Source of the DNA: Thermoguttaceae bacterium
GTDB taxonomy: Bacteria > Planctomycetota > Planctomycetia > Pirellulales > Thermoguttaceae
Reading direction: 5' to 3'
Length of the DNA stretch: 12,079 bases
Assembly: GCA_017549085.1 (NCBI GenBank)
Contig: JAFYVO010000081.1
Span: 1 to 12,079, forward strand
The position numbers and the translations under genes are program-made. Under the pieces are notes generated by a model. That model did not search any database and was not told the origin of the DNA. It was given only the letters and a program-made list of their open reading frames with translations. This document shows positions 1 to 4,130 of the stretch, one piece after another; the first letter of the stretch is position 1; each line of letters opens with the position of its first letter.

Positions 1-147
1 GCGTCGGGGCAGAGCGCGCCATTTGCAACCGTTTTCAGCAACGTAAAGTATTGCGTTCAAGACCTTTAAGTGTTCAACGACAAAGTTTCCGCGCGGTTTC
101 GGCAAAAGCGGCTCGATTTTTTTGTATTGTTTTTTAGTGATTTTCAT
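1..147 (-). CDS. IS5-family transposase, N-terminal part (runs off the window)
   Basis: The minus strand reads from an ATG at 147-145 to the window edge, giving 49 residues beginning MKITKKQYKKIEPLLPKPRG and ending ...GCKWRALPRR. The pattern (IEPLLP, then RG, a short helix, LNAILYVAENGCKWRALP) is the N-terminal DUF4096-type domain of IS5/IS1182-like DDE transposases, which normally reads RG...LNGILYVLRTGCPWRDLP. The catalytic DDE residues lie outside the window, so activity cannot be judged. A near-consensus promoter lies just upstream (154-182). The gene lies outside the tRNA-borne island (left of 443) and is probably an independent insertion in the host chromosome. The IS end must lie somewhere right of the promoter, roughly 183-230, but I cannot identify its terminal inverted repeat with only one end visible. 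Confidence 0.85.
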   Translation of the reverse strand, partial: MKITKKQYKKIEPLLPKPRGNFVVEHLKVLNAILYVAENGCKWRALPRR

Positions 148-153
148 AAGCGC

Positions 154-182
154 ATTATATCATATTCGCAACGGTTGCGCAA
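154..182 (-). promoter_or_regulatory. Promoter of the IS transposase
   Basis: Read on the minus strand: a -35 box TTGCGC (182-177), a 17-nt spacer and a perfect -10 TATAAT (159-154), only 6 nt before the transposase ATG. A very short or leaderless transcript is implied. Confidence 0.55.
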
Positions 183-442
183 GGGGGGGACTAAATTATA
201 ACAACACGCCCTAGTTAACCTTGGGTTTCTTGGGGTAAATTACGCCGGGCGCTTTAACGACGCGCTCGAACTCGAACGAGCGTCGACGTTCAACAAAAGC
301 GAAACGCCGGACGCTCTATTTATAATCGTCGCCGCGCTCCTAACGCCGTTAACCGTTGGCAAATCGCGAACAACGCGAGAAGAGGAAGAACGCTTGCGCG
401 AGTGCGTTCGCCAACAAGCGGAATTTCTCGGAATTACAGAGA

Positions 443-458
443 AGCACGCCCGGGGGGA
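443..458. repeat. attL core: 16-bp direct repeat of the tRNA-Arg 3' end
   Basis: AGCACGCCCGGGGGGA is identical to 9561-9576, which forms the 3' end of tRNA-Arg. Sequence differs immediately on both sides, as expected for the left junction of an island inserted by a tyrosine integrase into a tRNA 3' end. Confidence 0.85.
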
Positions 459-472
459 CGCTAGGGACGCTA
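455..472 (+). repeat. Tandem 9-bp repeat (GGGACGCTA x2) overlapping attL
   Basis: Two perfect head-to-tail copies of GGGACGCTA begin inside the att core and continue into the island. The heptamer GACGCTA recurs at 780-786 (inside the left 95-bp cassette) and 1013-1019 (in the dyad before the first promoter). Such phased repeats at an att site may bind integrase or excisionase; this is inference. Confidence 0.5.
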
Positions 473-513
473 TTTGTTTTGCTTTTTCTTTTGTTCTCTA
501 ATGTACTGTTTTT

Positions 514-529
514 AAAGCGTTTGCGCTTT
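514..529. other. Small perfect inverted repeat near attL
   Basis: AAAGCG (514-519) and CGCTTT (524-529) pair around a 4-nt loop in pyrimidine-rich, otherwise gene-free DNA. It could be a protein site or a weak hairpin. The stretch 459-601 shows no other feature that I can support. Confidence 0.35.
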
Positions 530-601
530 GTCTTGGTCTTGCCGTTTGGTCTTTGTTGTTCCCGTATTTAGTGTTCGCTTCTTTCCGTTTTTCTCTATTT
601 C

Positions 602-621
602 GGGTACTATACGGGGTACTA
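602..621 (+). promoter_or_regulatory. Left integrase arm-type site pair
   Basis: GGGTACTATACGGGGTACTA contains two GGGTACTA boxes 12 bp apart (602-609 and 614-621). The identical 20-mer recurs at 9509-9528 near the other end. The stretch lies 143 bp inside the attL core. Repeated short boxes near both att cores are what tyrosine integrases use as arm sites, so this call rests on position and repetition. Confidence 0.6.
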
Positions 622-720
622 ATTTTTTTACCCCCGACGACGGCCCTTTTGGCGCGGTACGGCGGACGAATACCCGACGAACGCGGCGGACTCTTGGCGG
701 CGATACCACCGCGCGGCGGG

Positions 721-752
721 GGCGGTTTTCGCCTTTCTTTTTCTCTTTGTCT
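721..752 (+). terminator. Weak intrinsic terminator candidate
   Basis: A short stem GGCG/CGCC (721-724, 730-733) is followed by a T-rich run (734-752) with a few C and G interruptions. It would stop transcription entering the island from the left. The stem is only 4 bp, so confidence is low. Confidence 0.25.
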
Positions 753-757
753 TAGGC

Positions 758-852
758 GTTGAAGATTGAAATATTGGCAGACGCTACTAAGTCCTTCGTT
801 TAAGCGGTTTAAACGTTGTTGAAGTTAGAAAATGGGCGTTGAATCTTCAATC
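758..852 (+). repeat. Left 95-bp cassette, inverted relative to 9229-9323
   Basis: The segment begins GTTGAAGATTGAA and ends GTTGAATCTTCAATC. The reverse complement of 9229-9323 is also exactly 95 bp and aligns without gaps. Its last 15 bases are identical, about 18 of the first 20 match, and an internal block around 808-822 (TTTAAACGTTGTTGA against GTTAAGCGGCGTTGA) matches at 11 of 15. Each copy also has self-complementary ends (TTGAAGATT against AATCTTCAA). Its function is unknown; see the matching finding. Confidence 0.75.
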
Positions 853-861
853 TTGCTATCG

Positions 862-933
862 GTCGGGCTTCTAGGTACTTCCGGAGGGGGTGGGGGTAGG
901 CGGAAGGCGCCCGACAGCCCTCCGCGTGCCCCC
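862..933. other. Nested dyad with G-rich loop and possible pseudoknot
   Basis: Outer arms GTCGGGC (862-868) and GCCCGAC (909-915) enclose inner arms CTTCCG (878-883) and CGGAAG (901-906). The 17-nt loop (884-900) is almost all G. Downstream tracts CCCTCC (918-923) and CCCCC (929-933) are complementary to the G-rich loop and could close a pseudoknot. No gene covers this stretch and no promoter reading into it is obvious, so it may act as DNA (origin, nicking or packaging site) or as RNA. Confidence 0.5.
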
Positions 934-990
934 TTAAAAAATAATCAACCTGACAAGTAGACATTAGCGCGCCCGTCTAAGAGCCGGATA

Positions 991-1021
991 TTTAGCGTAT
1001 TTTTATGACGAAGACGCTAAA
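991..1021. promoter_or_regulatory. Operator-like dyad before the first promoter
   Basis: TTTAGCGT (991-998) and ACGCTAAA (1014-1021) are perfect 8-bp inverted arms with a 15-bp spacer, ending 5 bp before the -35 box at 1026. The position suits a regulator site, perhaps for the ribbon-helix-helix protein encoded just downstream. Confidence 0.5.
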
Positions 1022-1025
1022 AAAC

Positions 1026-1053
1026 TTGACTTTTAAGTAAAAGATGGTATAAT
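1026..1053 (+). promoter_or_regulatory. Promoter of the ribbon-helix-helix gene
   Basis: TTGACT (1026-1031), a 16-nt spacer and a perfect TATAAT (1048-1053). The architecture is the same as the promoters at 2089 and 2460. It is about 69 bp upstream of the chosen ATG at 1122. Confidence 0.75.
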
Positions 1054-1121
1054 AAAGCCATAAATTACAATAGTTTAAGCCGTCGGTGAAACCGAGGGCG
1101 ATAGAAAGGATTAAGGAGAAA

Positions 1122-1349
1122 ATGGCAGGAAGAAACAAAGCTATTACCATCGAACGGACGAAGATTGTCGCCGATATTCCGAAAGACGTTTACGCCGACT
1201 TTCGCGCGGCGGTTAGCCGTCGCGGACGGTCGGGCGCGTTTGTTTTGGGGCGTTTAACGGAATGGTACGCCCAACTGAACGACGCGGAAGAGTTGGAATT
1301 TATCACGAAAACCGAACCGGCCCCGGAAGCGGTCGGGGGAGGCCGCTAA
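1122..1349 (+). CDS. Ribbon-helix-helix (CopG/Arc-like) DNA-binding protein, likely frame-broken
   Basis: The product is 75 aa starting MAGRNKAITIER. Residues 14-50 read KIVADIPKDVYADFRAAVSRRGRSGAF..LTEWY: a beta strand followed by two helices with the alternating pattern of ribbon-helix-helix repressors. I chose the ATG at 1122 because AAGGAG lies just before it; a GTG at 1086 in the same frame lacks a good ribosome site. The frame ends at TAA 1347-1349 right after a run of five G (1335-1339). If that run had four G, translation would continue without a stop to 1827, giving one 234-aa protein. As it stands this is the first gene of the island, probably an autoregulator of the promoter at 1026. 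Its target site is not established. Confidence 0.7.
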   Translation: MAGRNKAITIERTKIVADIPKDVYADFRAAVSRRGRSGAFVLGRLTEWYAQLNDAEELEFITKTEPAPEAVGGGR

Positions 1350-1827
1350 AAAAGACGCCGTTATTTTTGAAGCCGTCGGACGGACGAACGTTTGCGGCGT
1401 TCCGCTTGTCGTTTACAGCGACGGCGGCAAGGCGCGGTTTTTCCGACGTTGTGAAGTTGTCGACGAATTGGGGCGGGTCTTTACCAAGGAGCCGGAACAA
1501 TGGGAGAAATACAGCCGGTACGGAGTCGCGCGGGTTCCCGCTCGCTTTATCGACGAAGACCGGCTAAAACGACTGGGCGCGCACTGGAACCCGCGCTTAG
1601 AGACGGGGAAAGTCGAACCGTTTTTGACGGTCGACGGGCTTTTCCGAGCGTTCGCCGCTTCCCGGTCGTATTTCGGAGCGACGGCGCGGGGACGGTTTTT
1701 GAAGTCGCAAGAGGAAGGCGACTTAAAACGCTTGGCGAAAGCGGCGTTTAAGCTCCTTGCCGAACGAGAAGCGGAGATTAAGCGACTTGCCGGGCAAGCG
1801 CGGAACGACGACGGGCCCGACGATTGA
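1345..1827 (+). CDS. Unknown protein, probably the C-terminal part of the preceding gene
   Basis: The frame is open with coding-like codon use from 1345 and reads AKKDAVIFEAVGRTNVCGVPLVVYSDGGKARFF and so on, ending in a charged helix ...AEREAEIKRLAGQARNDDGPDD. No ATG, GTG or TTG occurs in frame before TTG at 1468, which has no ribosome site and would give 119 aa while discarding about 40 plausible residues. A one-base G deletion at 1335-1339 would join this frame directly to the ribbon-helix-helix protein (…PEAVG-EAAKKDAV…). I recognise no domain. Alternatives are a genuine start at TTG 1468 or a rare ATT start at 1363. TGA at 1825-1827 ends it. Confidence 0.5.
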   Translation, partial: AKKDAVIFEAVGRTNVCGVPLVVYSDGGKARFFRRCEVVDELGRVFTKEPEQWEKYSRYGVARVPARFIDEDRLKRLGAHWNPRLETGKVEPFLTVDGLFRAFAASRSYFGATARGRFLKSQEEGDLKRLAKAAFKLLAEREAEIKRLAGQARNDDGPDD

Positions 1828-1868
1828 CGGAACGCCCGAAAAATCGCGCCTAATCGCCGCTAGGGGCC

Positions 1869-1887
1869 GCCGACTCGTTCGGTCGGC
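1869..1887 (+). terminator. Short hairpin after the first gene block, possible terminator
   Basis: GCCGAC (1869-1874) pairs with GTCGGC (1882-1887) around a 7-nt loop, followed by TCCTTTGTCG. The T-tract is poor, so termination would be weak at best. Confidence 0.3.
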
Positions 1888-2088
1888 TCCTTTGTCGTCT
1901 TGACGCTGGAACGCGTTAGACGGGCGATTATCGGCGTTTCTCAACGATACGGCGAACGCCCGACGCTCCAACGTCTTGGCCTCTTGGCGGCGACAAAGGG
2001 AGCGGGGGCGCGTCGCTCGACTTGCCGACGACGGGAACGATCGACGGCGACCAACTTGGCGGCGAACGAACGACGGGGCCGCGACCGC

Positions 2089-2116
2089 TTGACGTTTGAC
2101 GCGACGGCGGTATACT
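2089..2116 (+). promoter_or_regulatory. Promoter of the Cro/CI-like regulator
   Basis: TTGACG (2089-2094), a 16-nt spacer and TATACT (2111-2116). It drives a leader of about 65 nt that contains a hairpin GCCCG/CGGGC (2132-2136, 2145-2149) before the ribosome site at 2172-2178. Confidence 0.65.
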
Positions 2117-2186
2117 GGAAACGAAAAACGCGCCCGGCGAACGTCGGGCCGCCCAACGATTTTTAACGACGAAGGAGGCCGGGTCA

Positions 2187-2429
2187 ATGTCGCCCGCAAA
2201 GAAAGAACTCGACTTGTCGACGTATCAAGCCCGGTTCGCGGCGCGGTTGCGCGAACTAAGGGAGAAAGCGGGTTTGTCGCAAGGTGAATTGGCCGCCGCC
2301 CTTGGCGTTCAACAAAATACTATATCGCGTTGGGAAACGGCGCTTAACGCTCCGACGGTGGGCGCGTTTCCTCTTCTTGCAAAAGCCTTGAAGCTCGACA
2401 AGGTGAAAGACTTATTCCCCGACGAATAA
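2187..2429 (+). CDS. Cro/CI-type (XRE, HTH_3) transcriptional regulator
   Basis: An 80-aa protein that is almost entirely one HTH_3 domain. Residues 17-72 read FAARLRELREKAGLSQGELAAALGVQQNTISRWETALNAPTVGAF..LAKALKL, the classic five-helix fold, with the recognition helix around VQQNTISRWE (41-50). There is no dimerisation or peptidase tail, so it resembles Cro or small plasmid repressors rather than full-length CI/LexA-like repressors. AAGGAGG (2172-2178), 8 nt before the ATG, fixes the start. It has its own promoter (2089-2116). Just past its stop lie two matched inverted repeats (2435-2451, 2467-2483) that straddle the next promoter; these are the obvious candidates for its binding sites. 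It probably controls the switch between quiescence and induction of the replication block. Confidence 0.9.
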   Translation: MSPAKKELDLSTYQARFAARLRELREKAGLSQGELAAALGVQQNTISRWETALNAPTVGAFPLLAKALKLDKVKDLFPDE

Positions 2430-2434
2430 TTTAA

Positions 2435-2451
2435 AATCCAGAAAAAGGATA
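2435..2451. promoter_or_regulatory. Operator O1 of the Cro/CI-like regulator (candidate)
   Basis: AATCC-AGAAAAA-GGATA: inverted half-sites with a 7-bp gap, the same layout as O2 at 2467-2483. The centres are 32 bp apart, close to three helical turns, so both sites would face the same side of the DNA. It sits just upstream of the -35 box at 2460. Confidence 0.6.
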
Positions 2452-2459
2452 AAAGCCTA

Positions 2460-2487
2460 TTGACTGTATCCGGTTTTCGGATATATT
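2460..2487 (+). promoter_or_regulatory. Regulated promoter of the structured leader and the 2656 gene
   Basis: TTGACT (2460-2465), a 16-nt spacer and TATATT (2482-2487). Operator O2 fills the spacer and overlaps the -10 box, so a bound regulator would exclude RNA polymerase. The expected transcription start is near 2494. Confidence 0.75.
2467..2483. promoter_or_regulatory. Operator O2 of the Cro/CI-like regulator (candidate)
   Basis: TATCC-GGTTTTC-GGATA; the perfect inverted arms extend to TATCCG/CGGATA. It lies between the -35 and -10 boxes of the 2460-2487 promoter and matches O1 in half-site sequence and 7-bp gap. Confidence 0.65.
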
Positions 2488-2508
2488 AGAGGCATAAGCA
2501 ACAAAAAA

Positions 2509-2628
2509 CCCCCGAAAAGCCGGTTCAAGTTTGGCGACGCGAACGGCAAGACGGGGGCGACAACGAACGGGGAAAATCCCCGCCGCTTACGTCTCTATTA
2601 TACCGACGGCGCAAGGGACGTCAAGCGG
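2509..2628 (+). ncRNA. Structured leader RNA with three consecutive hairpins
   Basis: Directly downstream of the predicted start at about 2494 the transcript can fold into three hairpins. P1 pairs CCCCCG (2509-2514) with CGGGGG (2552-2557). It then has a symmetric 4x4 internal loop AAAA/AAGA and a 7-bp helix GCC-GTTC/GAAC-GGC with one bulged G. P2 pairs CGGGG (2568-2572) with CCCCG (2578-2582) around AAAAT. P3, immediately adjacent, pairs CCGCTTACGTC (2583-2593) with GACGTCAAGCGG (2617-2628): 11 bp with one bulged C. I know no RNA family with this layout. It ends 27 nt before the ATG at 2656, which has no clear ribosome site, so the leader may control translation of that gene or be a separate RNA. 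Confidence 0.5.
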
Positions 2629-2655
2629 TACGCGCAAGCGCCGCCCGCCGACAAT

Positions 2656-2979
2656 ATGACGAATCAACACGCCTTCTACTCGCTCGAAAACTCCCACGGC
2701 GAAACGGTTTCCGTCAACCTCTCGAAAGTTCTCCGCCCGGAACTGTTCGCCTTTCTCGAAAAAGTTTGTCGTTTCGACTACCGGTTCAACGTCGTTTTCC
2801 GCTTGGCCGCCCGTCTCACGCGAAGCGAACGCGGCGCGTCGGTCGATAGCGAAATTTCTTACGGCGCGACCGAGTACCGGGGACGCGTTCGCCGTTACCT
2901 TCACGAACTTTACGGCTTGAACTACGGGGAAGCCTACCAAGTTTCCGACGCTATCATCGATTGGGCTTGGAGCCGTTAA
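2656..2979 (+). CDS. Unknown island protein, 107 aa
   Basis: The product starts MTNQHAFYSLENSHGETVSVNLSKV. It has a basic middle (RFNVVFRLAARLTRSERG) and a C-terminal segment YRGRVRRYLHELYGLNYGEAYQVSDAIIDWAWSR that looks helical. There is no signal peptide, membrane segment or recognised motif. It is transcribed from the operator-controlled promoter at 2460-2487 behind a structured leader, so it would be induced when the Cro/CI-like regulator lets go. No ribosome site precedes the ATG. The same frame is open, with coding-like codon use and no stop, back to about 2485, but without a canonical start. A short TTG frame (2531-2659) ends in an ATGA overlap with this ATG, so coupling is possible. 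A role in induction or phage interaction would fit the position but is a guess. Confidence 0.65.
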   Translation: MTNQHAFYSLENSHGETVSVNLSKVLRPELFAFLEKVCRFDYRFNVVFRLAARLTRSERGASVDSEISYGATEYRGRVRRYLHELYGLNYGEAYQVSDAIIDWAWSR

Positions 2980-2996
2980 GCCCGACGCAAAAACGA

Positions 2997-3037
2997 CTTA
3001 ACGCTTGGCGGCGGAAACGTCGCCGGGCGTTTTGCCC
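2997..3037 (+). terminator. Terminator-like double hairpin after the 107-aa gene
   Basis: GGCGGCG (3007-3013) pairs with CGTCGCC (3018-3024), including one G-U pair, across a GAAA tetraloop. It is followed at once by GGGC-GTTTT-GCCC (3025-3037). The entry motif CTTAACGCTTGGCGGCG (2997-3013) is repeated with one change at 8610-8626, where it forms the terminator after the integrase. Here the T-run lies within the second hairpin, so termination may be partial. Confidence 0.45.
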
Positions 3038-3041
3038 GCTT

Positions 3042-3108
3042 TCGCGCCCCGGTTCGTCGCAACGCGAAACCGGAAGCGCGACGCGGTTTCTTGCCCCGAC
3101 GTTGGGGC
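3042..3108 (+). other. Two further hairpins upstream of the 164-aa gene
   Basis: TCGCGC-c-CCGGTT (3042-3054) pairs with AACCGG-aa-GCGCGA (3068-3081), 12 bp with a small internal loop. GCCCC (3093-3097) pairs with GGGGC (3104-3108). With the preceding pair this makes four consecutive hairpins in 100 nt. They may be leader RNA of the 3161 gene, or an origin-type DNA structure. Confidence 0.4.
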
Positions 3109-3160
3109 GCAAGTCTTTCGTCAAGTCTTAATTTAACGCGGAATAAAGGAACCGTAAACG

Positions 3161-3655
3161 ATGAAAATCAACTGGTTAGCGTTGGAAATTGAACTGTTGG
3201 AAGAACAAACGAGAGCGACGGCGGCCCTTGCCCGAACGACGGCCCTTTTGGGTTGGCTTCACAATCGCGGCGAACAAGGCGAACCGGGCGCGACGCTCTC
3301 TTATCGCTCGAACGCTTTCGACGCGGAACTTGGCTTTGAAAACGCTTACGCCTTAGGAAAGTACACGGCGCAAGCGAACGCAAGAGCGCGGAAAATCGAA
3401 CGTCTTGCGACGGCGACGGAGGCCCCGGAATACGTCGAGCGCGTCCGCGTCTTGCGTCTGATTTCGCTTTTGGGGCTTGCTCGATTGGGCGCGGGCGGCT
3501 CCATTTCGACGCTTCCGCCCGATTTGCGGCGATTTCTCGACGCGGACAGCGACGAACTCGCCGCCAAGTTCGCGAAAGAACTTGGTGCGGCGGACGAAGA
3601 GGCGGCGCGGTCGGTCGTCGCCGCCGATATTGAAGCGGCGGACGATTGGTTATAG
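3161..3655 (+). CDS. Unknown helical island protein, 164 aa
   Basis: ATG at 3161 follows AAAGGA about 10 nt upstream, and an in-frame TAA at 3155-3157 rules out an earlier start. The product begins MKINWLALEIELLEEQTRATAALARTTALLGWLHNRG and looks mostly alpha-helical, with heptad-like Leu/Ala spacing in residues 5-32 and an acidic C-terminus (…DEEAARSVVAADIEAADDWL). There is no membrane segment, cysteine cluster or catalytic motif that I recognise. It lies between the regulator block and the excision/replication block, with an AT-rich iteron patch just after its stop. In satellites, small helical proteins at this position can be replication initiator helpers or packaging interference proteins, but nothing in the sequence proves either here. 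Confidence 0.75.
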   Translation: MKINWLALEIELLEEQTRATAALARTTALLGWLHNRGEQGEPGATLSYRSNAFDAELGFENAYALGKYTAQANARARKIERLATATEAPEYVERVRVLRLISLLGLARLGAGGSISTLPPDLRRFLDADSDELAAKFAKELGAADEEAARSVVAADIEAADDWL

Positions 3656-3691
3656 TCTCACGCGCGGTAGGTTGCGCCGTTGCTTAACCCT

Positions 3692-3775
3692 TTGATTTTT
3701 GGCGACGTGCTTGATTTCCTTTGAAAATTTTGTAAAAATTGAAAACCTTTAAAATCTTGAAAAATAGGTGTTTAC
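3692..3775. repeat. AT-rich patch with 18-bp-spaced TTGAAAA iterons (candidate origin)
   Basis: TTGAAAA occurs at 3721, 3739 and 3757, exactly 18 bp apart, in a strongly AT-rich stretch inside a GC-rich island. Related TTGATTT boxes are at 3692 and 3711. Iterons beside an AT-rich unwinding zone, upstream of the primase-helicase, are the usual parts of an origin. The same stretch may also hold the promoter for 3897, for example TTGATT (3711) and TAAAAA (3733). The motif is also compatible with simple A-tract promoter DNA. Confidence 0.45.
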
Positions 3776-3812
3776 TTTTGGCGCAAAAAGGATCGAATGT
3801 CGCGTTATCAAG

Positions 3813-3875
3813 GAAAGCCAAGAAAACCCGGGGGAAATTTGCGGCAACGTGGGCCGCGCCGGGTCTTGGCGTTTC
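3813..3875 (+). promoter_or_regulatory. Long leader stem-loop directly before the excisionase-like gene
   Basis: GAAAGCCAAGA (3813-3823) pairs with TCTTGGC-g-TTTC (3864-3875). This stacks on CCCGG (3827-3831) with CCGGG (3859-3863) and is capped by GCGGC (3841-3845) with GCCGC (3853-3857). In total about 21 bp pair in 63 nt. The ribosome site AAAGGAG (3882-3888) begins 6 nt after the stem, so the structure could tune translation of the small HTH protein. Confidence 0.5.
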
Positions 3876-3896
3876 TCGCTTAAAGGAGTTGAAACA

Positions 3897-4109
3897 ATGC
3901 AAGTTAAGCCGTTTACTGTCCCCGCCGCCAAGCCCGCCGCGTTTGACTTTCGAACCGCCGCGCGATATTTGGGGCTTTCGGAACCCGCCTTTCGCGACGT
4001 TCTGAAAACCGGCGAAATTCCGTACCGCAAGGCGGGCCGCCGGTACCTTATCGCCCCGCAAGTTCTCGACGCTTGGCTTGCCGGGCAACCGACGCAAGCC
4101 GCGAAATAG
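3897..4109 (+). CDS. HTH_17 excisionase / AlpA-like small DNA-binding protein
   Basis: A 70-aa product from the ATG at 3897, fixed by AAAGGAG 8 nt upstream; longer in-frame starts lack a ribosome site. Residues 16-62 read FDFRTAARYLGLSEPAFRDVLKTGEIPYRKAGRRYLIAPQVLDAWL. This is the MerR-like winged helix of HTH_17 proteins: helix-turn-helix, a wing with IPYRKAGRRYLI, then a helix ending DAWL. In tRNA-borne islands such proteins act as recombination directionality factors (Xis) or as AlpA-type activators of the integrase. It stands alone between a long leader stem-loop and two hairpins, one a strong terminator. It is probably needed for excision, and its placement before the primase ties excision to replication. 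Which role it plays cannot be told from sequence. Confidence 0.85.
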   Translation: MQVKPFTVPAAKPAAFDFRTAARYLGLSEPAFRDVLKTGEIPYRKAGRRYLIAPQVLDAWLAGQPTQAAK

Positions 4110-4130
4110 TCGCCCTTGTCGGCGGTTCAC

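Larger units (their letters stand above)
202..501 (+). pseudogene. Possible 3' remnant of a host gene at the left junction
   Basis: One frame stays open from 202 to the TAA at 499-501. Between about 250 and 440 it has the codon choice of real genes here (GCG, CTC, GAA, TCG, ACG, AAC). The product would read FNDALELERASTF, then a hydrophobic stretch LFIIVAALLTPLTV, then a charged helix REEEERLRECVRQQAEFLG. There is no start codon in a sensible place, and the left side abuts the IS element, so the 5' end may have been lost to the IS. The frame crosses attL at 443-458, so its last 15 codons belong to the island. Before integration the frame would have run into the tRNA antisense strand and stopped there. 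I do not recognise the family; it may also be chance in GC-rich DNA. Confidence 0.3.
1828..2186. other. Gene-free spacer (359 bp)
   Basis: GC-rich spacer between the first gene block and the Cro/CI-like gene. It holds a small hairpin at 1869-1887, a promoter at 2089-2116 and a leader hairpin at 2132-2149. Open frames here (for example 1900-2166 plus, 1723-2199 minus) are Arg/Thr-rich, lack ribosome sites and overlap each other, so I do not call them. Confidence 0.5.

Noticed and set aside
356..762. Short frames of 65-75 aa near attL
   Set aside because: They overlap each other on both strands, cross the att core or arm site, and are rich in Phe/Arg from pyrimidine-rich DNA.
1335..1350. Programmed +1 frameshift like prfB (SD-like GGGGGAGG before TAA)
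   Set aside because: The P-site codon CGC would have to re-pair on GCT, which is unfavourable; a one-base change in the G-run explains the data more simply.
1900..2166. 88-aa frame between the first gene block and the regulator
   Set aside because: TTG start without a ribosome site, Arg/Thr-rich composition, and it overlaps the regulator's promoter and leader.
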